From Aminiphilus circumscriptus DSM 16581 (GTDB lineage Bacteria; Synergistota; Synergistia; Synergistales; Aminiphilaceae), in assembly GCF_000526375.1 (NCBI RefSeq), contig NZ_JAFY01000002.1, positions 744,001 to 808,000 of the forward strand: a DNA stretch of 64,000 nt, read 5' to 3'. Position numbers and translations under genes: made by a program. The notes under the pieces are model-generated. The model searched no databases, was not told where the DNA came from, and worked only from the letters and a program-made list of their open reading frames with translations. Shown here piece after piece: positions 35,217 to 44,537 of the stretch (its first letter is position 1; the number at the start of each line of letters is the position of its first letter).

Positions 35217-35657
35217 TCAGAGCGGGTTTGCGTTCCACACGAGCCAGTAGTAGCCGAGAACTTTCATCAGTTCAAGGAACTGAGAGAAGTCCACGGGTTT
35301 CACCAGATAGCTGTTCGCATGGTTCGCATAGGCACGAACCATGTCGCTCTCCGCTGCGGAGGTGGTGAGGACCACCACGGGGATGGACTGCAGATCCGGG
35401 TCCTCCTTGATACTCTGGAGTACCTCCAACCCGTCCACCCGTGGAAGTCTGAGGTCCAAAAGAATGAGTCCGGGACGGGGTGCGGTTTCCTGGTCCGTGT
35501 AACGCCCCTGCCGGTGGAGGTAATCCAGCGCCTCCTGTCCGTCCTCCACGTGTTCCAGGCGGTTGGCCATGCGAAACTCCCGGAAGTTCCGCCGGACGAT
35601 CTCCGCGTGGGCGGGGTCATCCTCCACGAGAAGAATGACGATGGGCTCACCTTTCAT
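35217..35657 (-). CDS. Response regulator, single receiver domain (Rcp1-like)
   Basis: A 146-residue stand-alone receiver. Acidic residues for Mg(2+) are in LLVEDDPAHAEIV, the phospho-accepting Asp is in LILLDLRLPRVDGLEVL near residue 68, the Thr is in VVVLTTSAAESD and the Lys in SYLVKPVDFSQF. The long insert between beta-2 and the phosphorylated strand is typical of Rcp1-type regulators that pair with phytochrome-like or PAS kinases. There is no output domain, so it must act through protein contact. It overlaps the kinase gene by 11 bp, so the two are surely co-expressed. Confidence 0.93.
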   Translation of the reverse strand: MKGEPIVILLVEDDPAHAEIVRRNFREFRMANRLEHVEDGQEALDYLHRQGRYTDQETAPRPGLILLDLRLPRVDGLEVLQSIKEDPDLQSIPVVVLTTSAAESDMVRAYANHANSYLVKPVDFSQFLELMKVLGYYWLVWNANPL

Positions 35658-37794
35658 GATTTTCTCCCCCCTTCTTCGAGGAATGTTGCAATGCTCCGGG
35701 AAGGGTGAAGCGGAAGCATGTTCCGCGTCCTATCCCCTCCGATTCTACCCAGACTTTTCCGCCGTAGAGTTCCACGATGCGCTTCACGATGGCGAGCCCG
35801 AGACCGGATCCCTCGCTCTTGCCGTCGAGCTTCTCGAAGAGTCCGAAGATCTTCGCGGCGAAGCGGGGGTCGATGCCCATGCCGTTGTCGCACACGAAGA
35901 AGACCACGTCCTTTCCGTGTCCTCCCACACCGAGATGGACCAGCGGAACCGGCTGGTCGCCCATGTACTTCACCGCGTTCTCCAGCAGGTTCTGCCAGAT
36001 CTCCACAAGGCGCCGCCGGTCTCCGCGCAGGGTGAGCAGGACCGGATCTACCCGGACGGCCACGCCACGCTGCGCGATGGCCCCCGCGACGGCGTCGAGG
36101 GCTTCACGGACCAGCTCGTCCCACGGAACGGTCTCGGGTTCGTGCAGCATGCGTCCGATGCGGGAGATCTGGAGCAGTTCGTCCAGAAGCTTTCCCATCT
36201 TGTCCGCGGCGTTCCGGAGAAAGGTCATGTCCTGGGCGGCTTGGTCCGTCTCGCCTCGGGCCACGTCCTGTTCCAGGTAGCCGAGAAAGGTCTTGATGGT
36301 CACGAGAGGGCTCTTGAGATCGTGGGAGACGAGATAGACGAAGCGCTCCAGTTCGGCATTCTTCTCCTCCAGCTCCCGTTCCTTTCGGCGCAGGTCCGTT
36401 ACGTCCTGAACCACGCCGGAGACCTTCTCGGGCTCTCCCCGTTCGTTGCGGTGGAGAATGCCCTGAGCCGCCACGATGCGCTCGCGTCCTCCGTCGGCGG
36501 AGAGAACGGGAAATTCCACTTCGTAGCTGTTGCCCGTGATGACGAGATCCATCAGGGATGCGCGCACCCGCTCCCGCTCCCTGTCCGGAATGCGCGCCGC
36601 GATCTCGTCGAAGGGCACCTTCCCCGATGGGGGCGCTTCCATTCCCCAGATGCGGAAAGTTTCCGCGGATCCCCAGATGGCATCCTCCGATGGCAGATAT
36701 TCCCAGCTTCCCGCATGGGCGATGGCCTGGGCCATCTCCAGCCGTTCCTGGTGAATGCCGAGCAGTGCTGCTGCGGCCAGACGCTCCCGATCGAATCTTC
36801 CCCGGAGATGCTTCAGGAGGAGCAGAACCCCCGCGCCGGAAGCGCCCAGAAGGCTCCCGACCAGGAGATAGACGATCCAGACCTGTTCCCGCAGAGGTGC
36901 GTCTCTTTCCGCCAGATCCATGCGGGCTACGAGGAACCAGGGTGACTCGGGAACGGGCCGCGTTGCAGCGAGGACCGGCTCGCCTCGGTAATCCACGCCC
37001 TCTTCGACGCCGAATTTTCCCAGTACGGCCTTGGTGGCGGGAAGGTCCGTCTTTGTCAGCGGTTGACGCAGGGTCAACGCCGTACCCGCTTGAAAGCGGA
37101 GTTCGTTGAGGAAGACCAGCGAGTCCGCCTCCCTGCGGACGATGAGCGTTTCCCCTGTGGCGCTGGGAACGGGCCATCGGCTGATGAAGGGGTAGAGGTA
37201 TTGCTCCGGGTCGATGCGCAGGGCAAGTACCGCTCCGCTCGCGCCTCCGGGGCCGGGCTCCCGGAACGGAAGTGGCGCCAGGACGGTGAGATAGATGCGA
37301 CGGTCGTGTTCGTCGCGGTAGAAATCCTGGAAGGTCACCTTGCCGGAGTGGAGCGCCTCGCGGGCACCTTCCGCGACGATCCGGGAACCCGGATAGAGCG
37401 AAGCCGGGATGGAGAAGCGTTCGTTTCCCTCGGCGTCGAGGAGAAAGACCCTGTCGTACCCATAGGCGCTCCAGGTTCTCAGGAGCCAGATGCGGATTCG
37501 CTCCCTGTTCTCTTCGTTCCCGGGGTCGAAGAGAAAACGCTGCACCAAGTTGCAGAAATTCGCGTTTCCCGAGAAGAGGGAGCCGTCTCCCAGACGCTCC
37601 GTCCGCCACTGGAGGAGTTCTCCTGCCTTGAGATCCGCGATGGCGGAGAGGGAAAACGCCACCTCCTCGCGGTAGTGGAGGGCATGATGGTCGTAGTAGA
37701 CTTTCGCGGCGACGATGATGCCTCCCGCGAGGACGAGAAAGAGGGCGAAAACGATCCATGAGGCGTGTTTTTCGCGGATGTCGACGGATGTCAT
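35647..37794 (-). CDS. Membrane sensor histidine kinase with PAS domain
   Basis: A 715-residue kinase. It has a first membrane helix ([21 protein letters not shown]), a large periplasmic sensor domain of Cache-like character to about residue 300, and a second helix ([23 protein letters not shown]). A PAS domain with its PAC tail ([15 protein letters not shown]) follows. The phospho-accepting His is in [15 protein letters not shown] near 490. The ATP-binding part shows the N-box ENAVKYM, then [22 protein letters not shown] and [18 protein letters not shown]. The start at 37794 follows GGAGGGAG. Phosphotransfer to the adjoining receiver is inferred. Confidence 0.92.
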   Translation of the reverse strand: MTSVDIREKHASWIVFALFLVLAGGIIVAAKVYYDHHALHYREEVAFSLSAIADLKAGELLQWRTERLGDGSLFSGNANFCNLVQRFLFDPGNEENRERIRIWLLRTWSAYGYDRVFLLDAEGNERFSIPASLYPGSRIVAEGAREALHSGKVTFQDFYRDEHDRRIYLTVLAPLPFREPGPGGASGAVLALRIDPEQYLYPFISRWPVPSATGETLIVRREADSLVFLNELRFQAGTALTLRQPLTKTDLPATKAVLGKFGVEEGVDYRGEPVLAATRPVPESPWFLVARMDLAERDAPLREQVWIVYLLVGSLLGASGAGVLLLLKHLRGRFDRERLAAAALLGIHQERLEMAQAIAHAGSWEYLPSEDAIWGSAETFRIWGMEAPPSGKVPFDEIAARIPDRERERVRASLMDLVITGNSYEVEFPVLSADGGRERIVAAQGILHRNERGEPEKVSGVVQDVTDLRRKERELEEKNAELERFVYLVSHDLKSPLVTIKTFLGYLEQDVARGETDQAAQDMTFLRNAADKMGKLLDELLQISRIGRMLHEPETVPWDELVREALDAVAGAIAQRGVAVRVDPVLLTLRGDRRRLVEIWQNLLENAVKYMGDQPVPLVHLGVGGHGKDVVFFVCDNGMGIDPRFAAKIFGLFEKLDGKSEGSGLGLAIVKRIVELYGGKVWVESEGIGRGTCFRFTLPGALQHSSKKGGENHER

Positions 37795-37951
37795 CTTCGC
37801 TCCCTCCGATGCATACTGCCTCGGTAGCAGTCTACACGATTTGGGAAGGAAAAGACAGAGAAAGGAAAGAAGTCCGCGGTATGGGGCGAAAGGGGATTTC
37901 GGAGAAGGTCCTTTCCGATCCGCGGCGCTCGGAAAGGAACATTCCATGTGG

Positions 37952-38692
37952 TCAGCGGTTGAGGATTTTTCCCAGGAAATCCCTTGCCCGCTCGGTTTTC
38001 GGAGCGGAGAAGAATTCCCCGGGCGATGCCGTTTCCAGGATCTGTGCGTTGGCCATGAAGACGATCCGGTCGCAGATTTCCCGGGCGAAGTTCATCTCAT
38101 GGGTGACCACCACCATGGTGATGCCCGTCTCGGCGAGGCTTCGGATGGCGTCCAACACTTCCTTGATGAGTTCGGGATCGAGCGCCGATGTCGGCTCGTC
38201 GAAGAGCATGAGCTTGGGTTCCATGGCCAGGGCGCGGGCGATGGCGACGCGCTGCTGCTGTCCGCCCGACAACTGGGCCGGAAAAGCGGAGACCTTGTCG
38301 GCGAGGCCGAGGGAGGCGAGGATCGCCGTACCCTTTTCCTCCGCTTCCGCTTTGGACATCTTTTTCACGTGCAGCGGGGCGAGGGTGACGTTGTCCAGGA
38401 CCCGAAGGTGGGGATAGAGGTTGAAGGACTGGGCCACGAAGCCGATGTTCGCCCGAAGGGCGTTGATGTCCGTTTTGGGGTCCGCGACGGAAATGCCGTC
38501 CACGAGGATCTCCCCCGCCTGGATGCCCTCGAGAGCGTTGATGGTCCGCACGAGGGTGCTCTTTCCCGCGCCGCTCGGGCCGATGAAGGCGAACACCTGG
38601 GAGCGGGGGATGTCGAGGGAGACGTCCTTCAGCACCTCGAGGGTGCCGAAACGCTTGGACACGTTGCGGATGGAGACCATGACGTCGTTCAT
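37952..38692 (-). CDS. Polar amino-acid ABC transporter ATPase (GlnQ type)
   Basis: A 246-residue ATPase of the polar amino-acid uptake family. Walker A is [14 protein letters not shown], the Q-loop [18 protein letters not shown] is the GlnQ/HisP type, the signature is [17 protein letters not shown] and Walker B is [14 protein letters not shown], with the switch His in [16 protein letters not shown] lies eight bases before the ATG. It is the last gene of the three-gene transporter operon beginning at 40421. The ligand could be glutamine, glutamate, arginine or a similar amino acid. Confidence 0.93.
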   Translation of the reverse strand: MNDVMVSIRNVSKRFGTLEVLKDVSLDIPRSQVFAFIGPSGAGKSTLVRTINALEGIQAGEILVDGISVADPKTDINALRANIGFVAQSFNLYPHLRVLDNVTLAPLHVKKMSKAEAEEKGTAILASLGLADKVSAFPAQLSGGQQQRVAIARALAMEPKLMLFDEPTSALDPELIKEVLDAIRSLAETGITMVVVTHEMNFAREICDRIVFMANAQILETASPGEFFSAPKTERARDFLGKILNR

Positions 38693-38730
38693 GGGAGGAA
38701 CTCCTTCTTTCGGGGATGACTTCGGCGCGG

Positions 38731-39390
38731 TCATTGCCATTCCGCCCGGAATTTTCGCTCCAAAAGGGCGATGATCTTGGAAAGCCCGAAGGTCATGACG
38801 AAATAGAGCAGAGCGATGAAGCTCCACACCTCGAGAGAGCGGAAGGTGGTGGCCACCAGATTTTTCCCGATGAGGGTGAGATCCACCACGGAGATCACCG
38901 ACACGAGGGAGGAATCCTTGATGAGGATGATGAACTGAGATGCCAGGGGTGGCAGGACTTTTCGGATCGCCTGGGGAAGGATAACCAGTTTCATGGCCTG
39001 AATGTAAGTCATGCCAGAGGCCCGGGCTGCCTCCATCTGTCCCTTGGGAACGGCCTGAATGCCCGCCCGGACCACTTCGGCCACGAATGCGCCGGAAAAG
39101 ATCGCCAGTCCCACGATGGCGGACCAATAGGCGCCAAGACGCAAAAAGCGCCCCAAAACGAAGAAGATCCAGATGAGGAGCACCAGCAGGGGAACGCCGC
39201 GGAAAAACTCCACGTAGCAGGCGGAGAAAAAGGCAATGACCCTGTTGCGGGACACCCGGCACAGTCCGGCGAAGATTCCGATGGGAAGGCTCAGGACGAG
39301 CGACAGGGCCGAGATGGTGAGGGTGAGGCGCACTCCTTCCAGAAAAAGGGGCAGATTTTGGGGAATAACGCTCCAGTTTGTAGTGTACAA
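38731..39390 (-). CDS. Polar amino-acid ABC transporter permease (HisM/GlnP type)
   Basis: A 219-residue inner-membrane permease with five predicted helices. It carries the family EAA loop GAFVAEVVRAGIQAVPKGQMEAARASGM (read as two adjoining motifs) and the C-terminal FIILIKDSSLVSVISVVDLT. Only one permease gene is present, so the transporter is presumably a homodimer in the membrane. It lies between the binding-protein gene and the ATPase gene, with a strong hairpin upstream at 39525-39557. Confidence 0.92.
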   Translation of the reverse strand: MYTTNWSVIPQNLPLFLEGVRLTLTISALSLVLSLPIGIFAGLCRVSRNRVIAFFSACYVEFFRGVPLLVLLIWIFFVLGRFLRLGAYWSAIVGLAIFSGAFVAEVVRAGIQAVPKGQMEAARASGMTYIQAMKLVILPQAIRKVLPPLASQFIILIKDSSLVSVISVVDLTLIGKNLVATTFRSLEVWSFIALLYFVMTFGLSKIIALLERKFRAEWQ

Positions 39391-39524
39391 AAAATCGCCT
39401 CCTTAAATTCGTGGCGTGTTCGCGGAGGTTCATTGCCTCTTGGTGACGCACGTTACTGACTGAAGATGACGCGGTTCCCTTTGGCGTCGCAGAGAACGTC
39501 GGGGCTCGTTCCCGCTGCGACGGC

Positions 39525-39557
39525 TCCGGAGGAGGAAGCGGTTCTTCCTCCTCCGGA
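39525..39557. repeat. Strong hairpin between amino-acid binding protein and permease genes
   Basis: TCCGGAGGAGGAA (39525-39537) is exactly complementary to TTCCTCCTCCGGA (39545-39557). No T-run follows on the minus strand. It sits in the 221-bp gap after the binding-protein gene, the same position as the hairpin after tctC, and probably stabilises the upstream transcript. Confidence 0.7.
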
Positions 39558-39611
39558 AGGTTCTTTCCTCCCAACGAGCAACGCGGGCGGAAGGGCGTGC
39601 GATGGGTGCCT

Positions 39612-40421
39612 CTACTGAGCCATCTCCTGCATCCATTCGGTGGAATTGAACCATTTTTCCCGGGATTCCAGTTCCTGGGGACTTCCCAGATAGTGGAAGA
39701 GGAAGGAGTTCAGCCACTGAATGAAGGCGAAATCGTTCAGGCGGACCGCCATGCCGAGATTCTCGCTGCTGATTAGGTCGTAGATGCCGCGCACGCCTTC
39801 CTTGTGCATGATCTCGTACATGCGGATTCCCGGTTCGTCGTAGACGATGCCATCCGCCTCTCCCTGGACCAGGGCTGCCGATGCCTCGGGAAAGGTGGGG
39901 AAATCGAGCACCGTGGCTTCCTTGTAGATTTGTTTTGCCAGAAGCGCTCCCGTGGTTCCCTGGGAGACGGCGATCTTTTTGCCCTTCTTGTCCAGGTCGC
40001 TCCAGATCGTTGTTTCCGTGTCCTTTGCGGGAACCATGAGCACCTGTCCCGTGGAGTAATAGGGGTTGGGGAAGCTCACGGCAAGGGCGCGGTCGCCCCG
40101 GATGGTCATTCCGGCGATGAGAATGTCGATCTCGCCCGTCTGGAGCGCGGGAATAAGCCCGGAGAACTCGAACTGCTTGAATTCCACCTCCACGTTCAGC
40201 GCTTTTGCCACAGCTTTGCCCAGATCGATGTCGTAGCCGATGAAGTTCCCCTTCTTGTCCTTCATCTCGAAGGGAAGGTATCCCGGCGCGGTGCCGATGA
40301 CGATTTTCTTTGCCGCAAGGATCTTGTCCAGCGTGGACGGAGTGTCCGCGGCGAACGCGACGGATGCGGCGAGGATCACCGCCAGGAACAGGACGAGGCA
40401 GAGCAGCGCGAATTTCTTCAT
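39612..40421 (-). CDS. Polar amino-acid periplasmic binding protein (family 3)
   Basis: A 269-residue periplasmic binding protein. The signal peptide ends SVAFA before ADTPST. Family 3 motifs are IVIGTAPGYLPFEMKDKKGNFIGYDIDLGKA (start of mature domain, two adjoining motifs), GEIDILIAGMTIRGDRALAVSFPNPYYST and KIAVSQGTTGALLA. The substrate-contact Arg in the segment MTIRGDRA agrees with an amino-acid ligand. The start at 40421 has GGGAGGTG upstream. It heads the operon with the permease and the ATPase. Confidence 0.92.
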   Translation of the reverse strand: MKKFALLCLVLFLAVILAASVAFAADTPSTLDKILAAKKIVIGTAPGYLPFEMKDKKGNFIGYDIDLGKAVAKALNVEVEFKQFEFSGLIPALQTGEIDILIAGMTIRGDRALAVSFPNPYYSTGQVLMVPAKDTETTIWSDLDKKGKKIAVSQGTTGALLAKQIYKEATVLDFPTFPEASAALVQGEADGIVYDEPGIRMYEIMHKEGVRGIYDLISSENLGMAVRLNDFAFIQWLNSFLFHYLGSPQELESREKWFNSTEWMQEMAQ

Positions 40422-40459
40422 TACACACACCTCCCGATGATGGAAAGCACCGTTACATT

Positions 40460-40510
40460 CCGTATTTCTCCATCCCGCCGAAGGCGGTTCGGCGGGATGG
40501 AGAAATGCGG
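40460..40510. repeat. Long near-perfect inverted repeat upstream of the amino-acid binding protein gene
   Basis: A 23-base arm starting CCGTATTTCTCC (40460-40482) pairs with an arm ending GGAGAAATGCGG (40488-40510) with a single mismatch across a five-base GGCGG loop. It is 39 bp upstream of the minus-strand start codon, so it lies in the leader or just beyond the promoter. Its role is unknown. Confidence 0.7.
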
Positions 40511-40551
40511 ATGGCGCTCCCGTTATGGAACGAAATTTTAGCAGGCGATCT

Positions 40552-40574
40552 AAAAGGGAACAAGAGTCCCTTTT
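40552..40574 (-). terminator. Intrinsic terminator after the metallo-beta-lactamase gene
   Basis: AAAAGGGA (40552-40559) pairs with TCCCTTTT (40567-40574) across a seven-base loop. Read on the minus strand the stem runs into TTTT. It is about 120 bp downstream of the hydrolase stop codon and separates it from the amino-acid transporter operon. Confidence 0.6.
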
Positions 40575-40694
40575 TTCGGAAAAAGTGAGGTTTTCCCCTT
40601 TCCGGTGGTTTTGTTCGGATTTTCAAAGACCTTCTTTCGGAACGCGTCGGTTCCCCTTCCGAGCGAGTGTGCCGGAGAGATGCCGCGCTCATCG

Positions 40695-41612
40695 TCACTG
40701 ATCGGGGCCAAGGATGAGGGCAAAGCGCCCGAAATCGTACTTCCGCATACCTCCCTTGCCGACCGTGAAGGGAGTTTGCCCCTTCCGGATTCCTTCCGCG
40801 GCGGCGAGAACGTCTTTGAGGATCTCCTTGTCCAGCCAGGGTTCGTTGTGGCTCGGCATGATCTTGTCGTAGAGAGGGAAGAGGTCGATAAGTTTTCGGT
40901 AGCTTGCGAGAAACTGGTCGAAATCGCCACCGGGAAGAAAGGTGTAGATCGATCCGGTGTAGAAGAGATCGCCCACCCAGAGCAGGCGCGCCGTCCGGTC
41001 GAGGAGGGAGACGGAGTCCGGCGAGTGCCCGGGAGTCCAGATGACCTCCAGGACGCGGTTGCCCAGGTCGATGGTGTCTCCATCCTTGAGCCAGCGCGTG
41101 ACCGAAAAGGGCGGCATATGGTACGTCGCGGGATCGAACCCTTCGGGATAAGGTTTCCACACGTTGCCGGGAGCGATGAGATCCAGAGCCTCCTCGTGAG
41201 AAAAGCCCTCCGCGGCGGCTTTTCTCGCCAGACCGAGAGGGTCGTCGAAGAGAGCCACGTCGTCGAAAAGGTAGTTCTGGGCGACATGGTCGATGTGGTG
41301 GTGGGTGTTCACCACCGAGACGGGGAGGGACGTGAGTTCCTCCGCGAGGGTGCGGATGTTTCCGATGCCGTCCCCGGTATCGATGAGGACCGCCCGTTCT
41401 TCGCCGGGGACGAGATAGCTCAGGGTTTCCTCGAACTGCCCGTCCTCGTAGATAGCGAACACATTTCCGGGAGTACGGTAGACCTCGAACCAGGGTATGC
41501 CGGTGGTCACCCTTTCCAGATTGCGGTAGGCCGCCCTGGGAAGGGCGCTCTCCCACCCCTTGGCCCTGACCACGTCCTGGTTTTGGGTTGTGTCGCTGCT
41601 GCACTCGGTCAC
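40695..41612 (-). CDS. Metallo-beta-lactamase-fold hydrolase
   Basis: A 305-residue metallohydrolase. The metal motif is NTHHHIDHVAQ near residue 110, a further histidine is in IWTPGHSPDSVSLL, and the catalytic aspartate and last histidine positions fit WVGDLFYTGSIY and IMPSHNEPW. The family covers many thioester, lactone and phosphodiester hydrolases, so the substrate is unknown. The start is GTG at 41612 with GAGGAGG upstream. It follows a LivK-type binding protein on the same strand and may act on an amino-acid derivative, which is only contextual inference. Confidence 0.85.
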   Translation of the reverse strand: MTECSSDTTQNQDVVRAKGWESALPRAAYRNLERVTTGIPWFEVYRTPGNVFAIYEDGQFEETLSYLVPGEERAVLIDTGDGIGNIRTLAEELTSLPVSVVNTHHHIDHVAQNYLFDDVALFDDPLGLARKAAAEGFSHEEALDLIAPGNVWKPYPEGFDPATYHMPPFSVTRWLKDGDTIDLGNRVLEVIWTPGHSPDSVSLLDRTARLLWVGDLFYTGSIYTFLPGGDFDQFLASYRKLIDLFPLYDKIMPSHNEPWLDKEILKDVLAAAEGIRKGQTPFTVGKGGMRKYDFGRFALILGPDQ

Positions 41613-41752
41613 GGAAATCCTCCTCTCGCGGTTTGCGGCCAGTCTCTGAGGTGGCCGGTCCTTCTCTGGACGAGTCGCGCTGCGGAAAGGTGAACCGGAA
41701 GGAGCGAACGCGGGCTCCGGTTCGCCTTTCCGCAGCGATGGAATGAAAATTC

Positions 41753-42901
41753 TCAATCCTGAGGAATCACCTTCTGGTACAGTTTTTCCACGCTGCCCTC
41801 GAAGACCAGGATTGCCGTGGGCTTGTTGTGGGGCGTGTTCGTGGCGGGATCCACCGTGAGGACGAAGTCGGGAAGCTGCAGTCCCTGCGTGTTCGCCAGG
41901 GCGTCCCGGATCTTCGCTCCGTCGTACTCGCCGGCCCGTTTGATGGCATCGGCGATCCACATGATGGTGTCATAGGCGAGGGTGCAGCTCACGATCTCCA
42001 CGGGCTTCTTGTTGAAGCGCTTTTCGTATTTCTTGACGAGGGGTTGCACGTCCGGATCATCCGTGGCGATGTGGGTGAGCCAGTAGGTCCCGTTCATGGC
42101 GTCTCCGGCGATCTCCGTCATGGCTGGGCTGTAGCCGTCGCCGCCGATGAACACGGGTTTCCAGTCCATCTCCGCGGCCTGCTTGATGATGAGGGCCATT
42201 TCCTTGTACATGCCGGGCAGGAAGACCGCTTCCGCGCCGGTCGCCTTTGCCTGGGTGATCTGGGCCCGGAAGTCCACGTCGCCGTCGCGGTAGCCGTAGG
42301 TGCCGACCACCTTGCCGCCCACCTTGGGGAAGTGATCCTCGAAGAACTGCTTCATGCCTTCCGAGTAGTCGCTGCCCACGTCGTGGAAAATGACGGCGGT
42401 CTTGAGGTTCAGCGTGGTGCCGAGAAATTCCGCGATGGCCTTTCCCTGGTAGGGATCGGTGAAGCAGACCCGGAACGAGTAGGGGCGCACCTTACCGGTC
42501 TGGGGATCCACGGTGACCGCCGGGTTCGTGGCGGAGAAGGAGACGATGGGAACCTTGTGCTGTTCGCTGATGGGAACGATGGCGATCTGGCAGCCGCTGA
42601 AGTTGGTTCCCGCGATGACCTGGACTTTGTCCTCGAGAATCAGACGTCGTGCGGCGTTCACCGCATCTTCCTGGCGACCGCGGAAGTCGTAGATCACCAG
42701 TTCGACGGGGCGTCCCAGAAGGCCTCCCGCGGCGTTGATCTCTTCCACGGCGATGATGGACATGTCTCGATGGTGCTCTCCCCAGGTTGCGCCGGATCCC
42801 GTGAGTTGAACCAGGCAGCCGATTTTGATGGGTTCGGCTCCTTCGGCCACGGTTCCGACCAGGAGTACAAGAGCGCACAAAACAAGCAGCACCTTCTTCA
42901 T
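41753..42901 (-). CDS. Branched-chain amino-acid-type periplasmic binding protein (LivK family)
   Basis: A 382-residue type I periplasmic binding protein. The signal peptide ends VAEGA before EPIKIG. Signatures are IKIGCLVQLTGSGATWGEHH, INAAGGLLGRPVELVIYDFRG, ARRLILEDKVQVIAGTNFSG and AVIFHDVGSDYSEGMKQFF. No LivH, LivM, LivG or LivF genes are nearby, so it is an orphan that must use a transporter encoded elsewhere or act as a sensor. The start at 42901 is the third methionine, with GGAGGGG upstream. Amino acids and amides such as urea are all possible ligands. Confidence 0.9.
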   Translation of the reverse strand: MKKVLLVLCALVLLVGTVAEGAEPIKIGCLVQLTGSGATWGEHHRDMSIIAVEEINAAGGLLGRPVELVIYDFRGRQEDAVNAARRLILEDKVQVIAGTNFSGCQIAIVPISEQHKVPIVSFSATNPAVTVDPQTGKVRPYSFRVCFTDPYQGKAIAEFLGTTLNLKTAVIFHDVGSDYSEGMKQFFEDHFPKVGGKVVGTYGYRDGDVDFRAQITQAKATGAEAVFLPGMYKEMALIIKQAAEMDWKPVFIGGDGYSPAMTEIAGDAMNGTYWLTHIATDDPDVQPLVKKYEKRFNKKPVEIVSCTLAYDTIMWIADAIKRAGEYDGAKIRDALANTQGLQLPDFVLTVDPATNTPHNKPTAILVFEGSVEKLYQKVIPQD

Positions 42902-43081
42902 CCCGTTACCCCTCCCCTTCTTCATCTCTTCCGACTCATCGGAGCGCTTCGGCCTCCAATCCCTTCCGGAGACCTCGGTGCCGCCGTCCCGACTTTTCCC
43001 CCGAGCGCCGGTGCTTCGCATTACCCTTCCGACCGTCCCACCTCCTCGTTTTCCGCACGATCAGGGATCGTCTCCCTACCG

Positions 43082-44392
43082 CTACAGAGACATTTCCTTC
43101 TCTTCGAAGACGATGCCGTTGCGTTCCAATTCCGCCAGAGTCGGTTCGTAGATCTGGGGATACACGGGGGCGACGACGCCACGCAGGGTGATCGTTCCCT
43201 TCAGAATGAGATCCGCGCCGATTGCGGGGGGAAATCCCGTGGTCACGGCGATGGCGCTGTCGCCGCCCGCCTCTCCGTAATGGACGAGCGTGGAGAGGAT
43301 GCGTCGCGTCTTCGCTCCGAAGACCACCTCGTATTCGTGACGCATGATGAGCAGGTCCCGTTCATCCTTGTCGAAGCCGAGCTTGCGGGAGAAAAGATCG
43401 AAGACCACATCCCGGTTGCACCGGATTTTATCCGAGAGGAGTTCGTCACTGAAAAGGCCGAGCCATTCCAGCCGCTTGAGAGGCATTGCGAAGGCGGGCA
43501 TGCCGAGAAACGCCGCCAGGGCTTGGATGAGGTCGCTTTTTTCATCGGCGCCGCAAAGCCCGGCGGTGAACTGGCGCAGCGTCTTTCCCGCGAGCGGGCG
43601 GGATGTGGTGTCGAAAAGCCCAAGCATCTGCATGGCCCGAATGGTCTCACACCAGCCGGGGAAACGCAGCGTCGCCCGGTAGATGTTTGGAGTGTTCGGG
43701 ATGCCGTACAGTTCAGCGTAGGGAAGGGAATTTGCGTTGGCATACTCTTCGAACCAACCCACCCCCTCGATTTCTTTGAGGGTGGAACGCTGGAAGACCT
43801 CCTCCGCGGGGACGAAAATTTCTTTTCCGTTCCGGAGATAGTGCGAGGGGCGGACGCAGGCGTGGAGAAGGTCTCCGGGAGACCAGGAAAGCTTGTAGCC
43901 CCAGGGGTTGGTGTTCGCCTCCAGGGAGGGGAGTGCGCCGCACCAGGAGCTGAAGGACTTCACGAAACCGCCCCGCTTTTCCACTTCCCGGATGGTTCGC
44001 ACCGCCGTCATGTGGTCGATGCCCGGATCGCATCCCATCTCGGCGAGGAAGGTCAGCCCCTGTCGCTCGGCATCCTTGGAGAACGCCTTCATCTCGTCGT
44101 TCATGTACGAGGCGTTGATGAAGTGCTTGTTCTCCCGAAGACAGAAGGGCGCGACGTCCTTGTGAAAGACCCAGGGCAGAAGGGAGATCACCAGGTCCGC
44201 CTGAGGAACGAGCCGGGCCGCTTCCTTCAGTCCGTCTCCGACGACGGGAATACCATTCTCGTGTCCGCCGAGAACGTGCTCCACGCGCTCGCGGACGGTG
44301 TCCACCACGGTGACGCGATGACCCTGTTTCAAAAGGTACTGCACGCAGGGGCGGGCTACCATGCCCGCGCCGAGAACGAGAACATGTTTCAC
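43082..44392 (-). CDS. Saccharopine dehydrogenase family protein
   Basis: A 436-residue NAD(P)-dependent enzyme. It opens with the nucleotide-binding fold VLVLGAGMVARPCVQYL and has NASYMNDEMKAF, then LAEMGCDPGIDHMTAVRTI near residue 125, the saccharopine reductase/dehydrogenase core. The C-terminal part keeps VTTGFPPAIGADLILKG. Family members interconvert lysine or other diamino acids with glutamate conjugates, or form carboxynorspermidine. The start is GTG at 44392 with AAAGGAGG upstream. It lies next to an amidinotransferase-family gene, which suggests breakdown of a basic amino acid. Confidence 0.9.
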   Translation of the reverse strand: MKHVLVLGAGMVARPCVQYLLKQGHRVTVVDTVRERVEHVLGGHENGIPVVGDGLKEAARLVPQADLVISLLPWVFHKDVAPFCLRENKHFINASYMNDEMKAFSKDAERQGLTFLAEMGCDPGIDHMTAVRTIREVEKRGGFVKSFSSWCGALPSLEANTNPWGYKLSWSPGDLLHACVRPSHYLRNGKEIFVPAEEVFQRSTLKEIEGVGWFEEYANANSLPYAELYGIPNTPNIYRATLRFPGWCETIRAMQMLGLFDTTSRPLAGKTLRQFTAGLCGADEKSDLIQALAAFLGMPAFAMPLKRLEWLGLFSDELLSDKIRCNRDVVFDLFSRKLGFDKDERDLLIMRHEYEVVFGAKTRRILSTLVHYGEAGGDSAIAVTTGFPPAIGADLILKGTITLRGVVAPVYPQIYEPTLAELERNGIVFEEKEMSL

Positions 44393-44537
44393 GAAAACAC
44401 AGCCTCCTTTATGAGGGATTGAGGTAGTCCAAAGATCGATGTCCCCACGGATCGCCGCGTCCATTTCCGGAGCTTTCGCCGGCCTTGCGGAAAGGCGGCA
44501 CCGTCCGAGAAACAGAAACGGGGGTCGTTGGAGACGA

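Noticed and set aside
41828-44422. 864-codon plus-strand open frame
   Set aside because: It is antisense to the saccharopine-dehydrogenase and LivK genes, which have clear motifs, signal peptide and ribosome sites. Long antisense frames are expected in GC-rich coding DNA.
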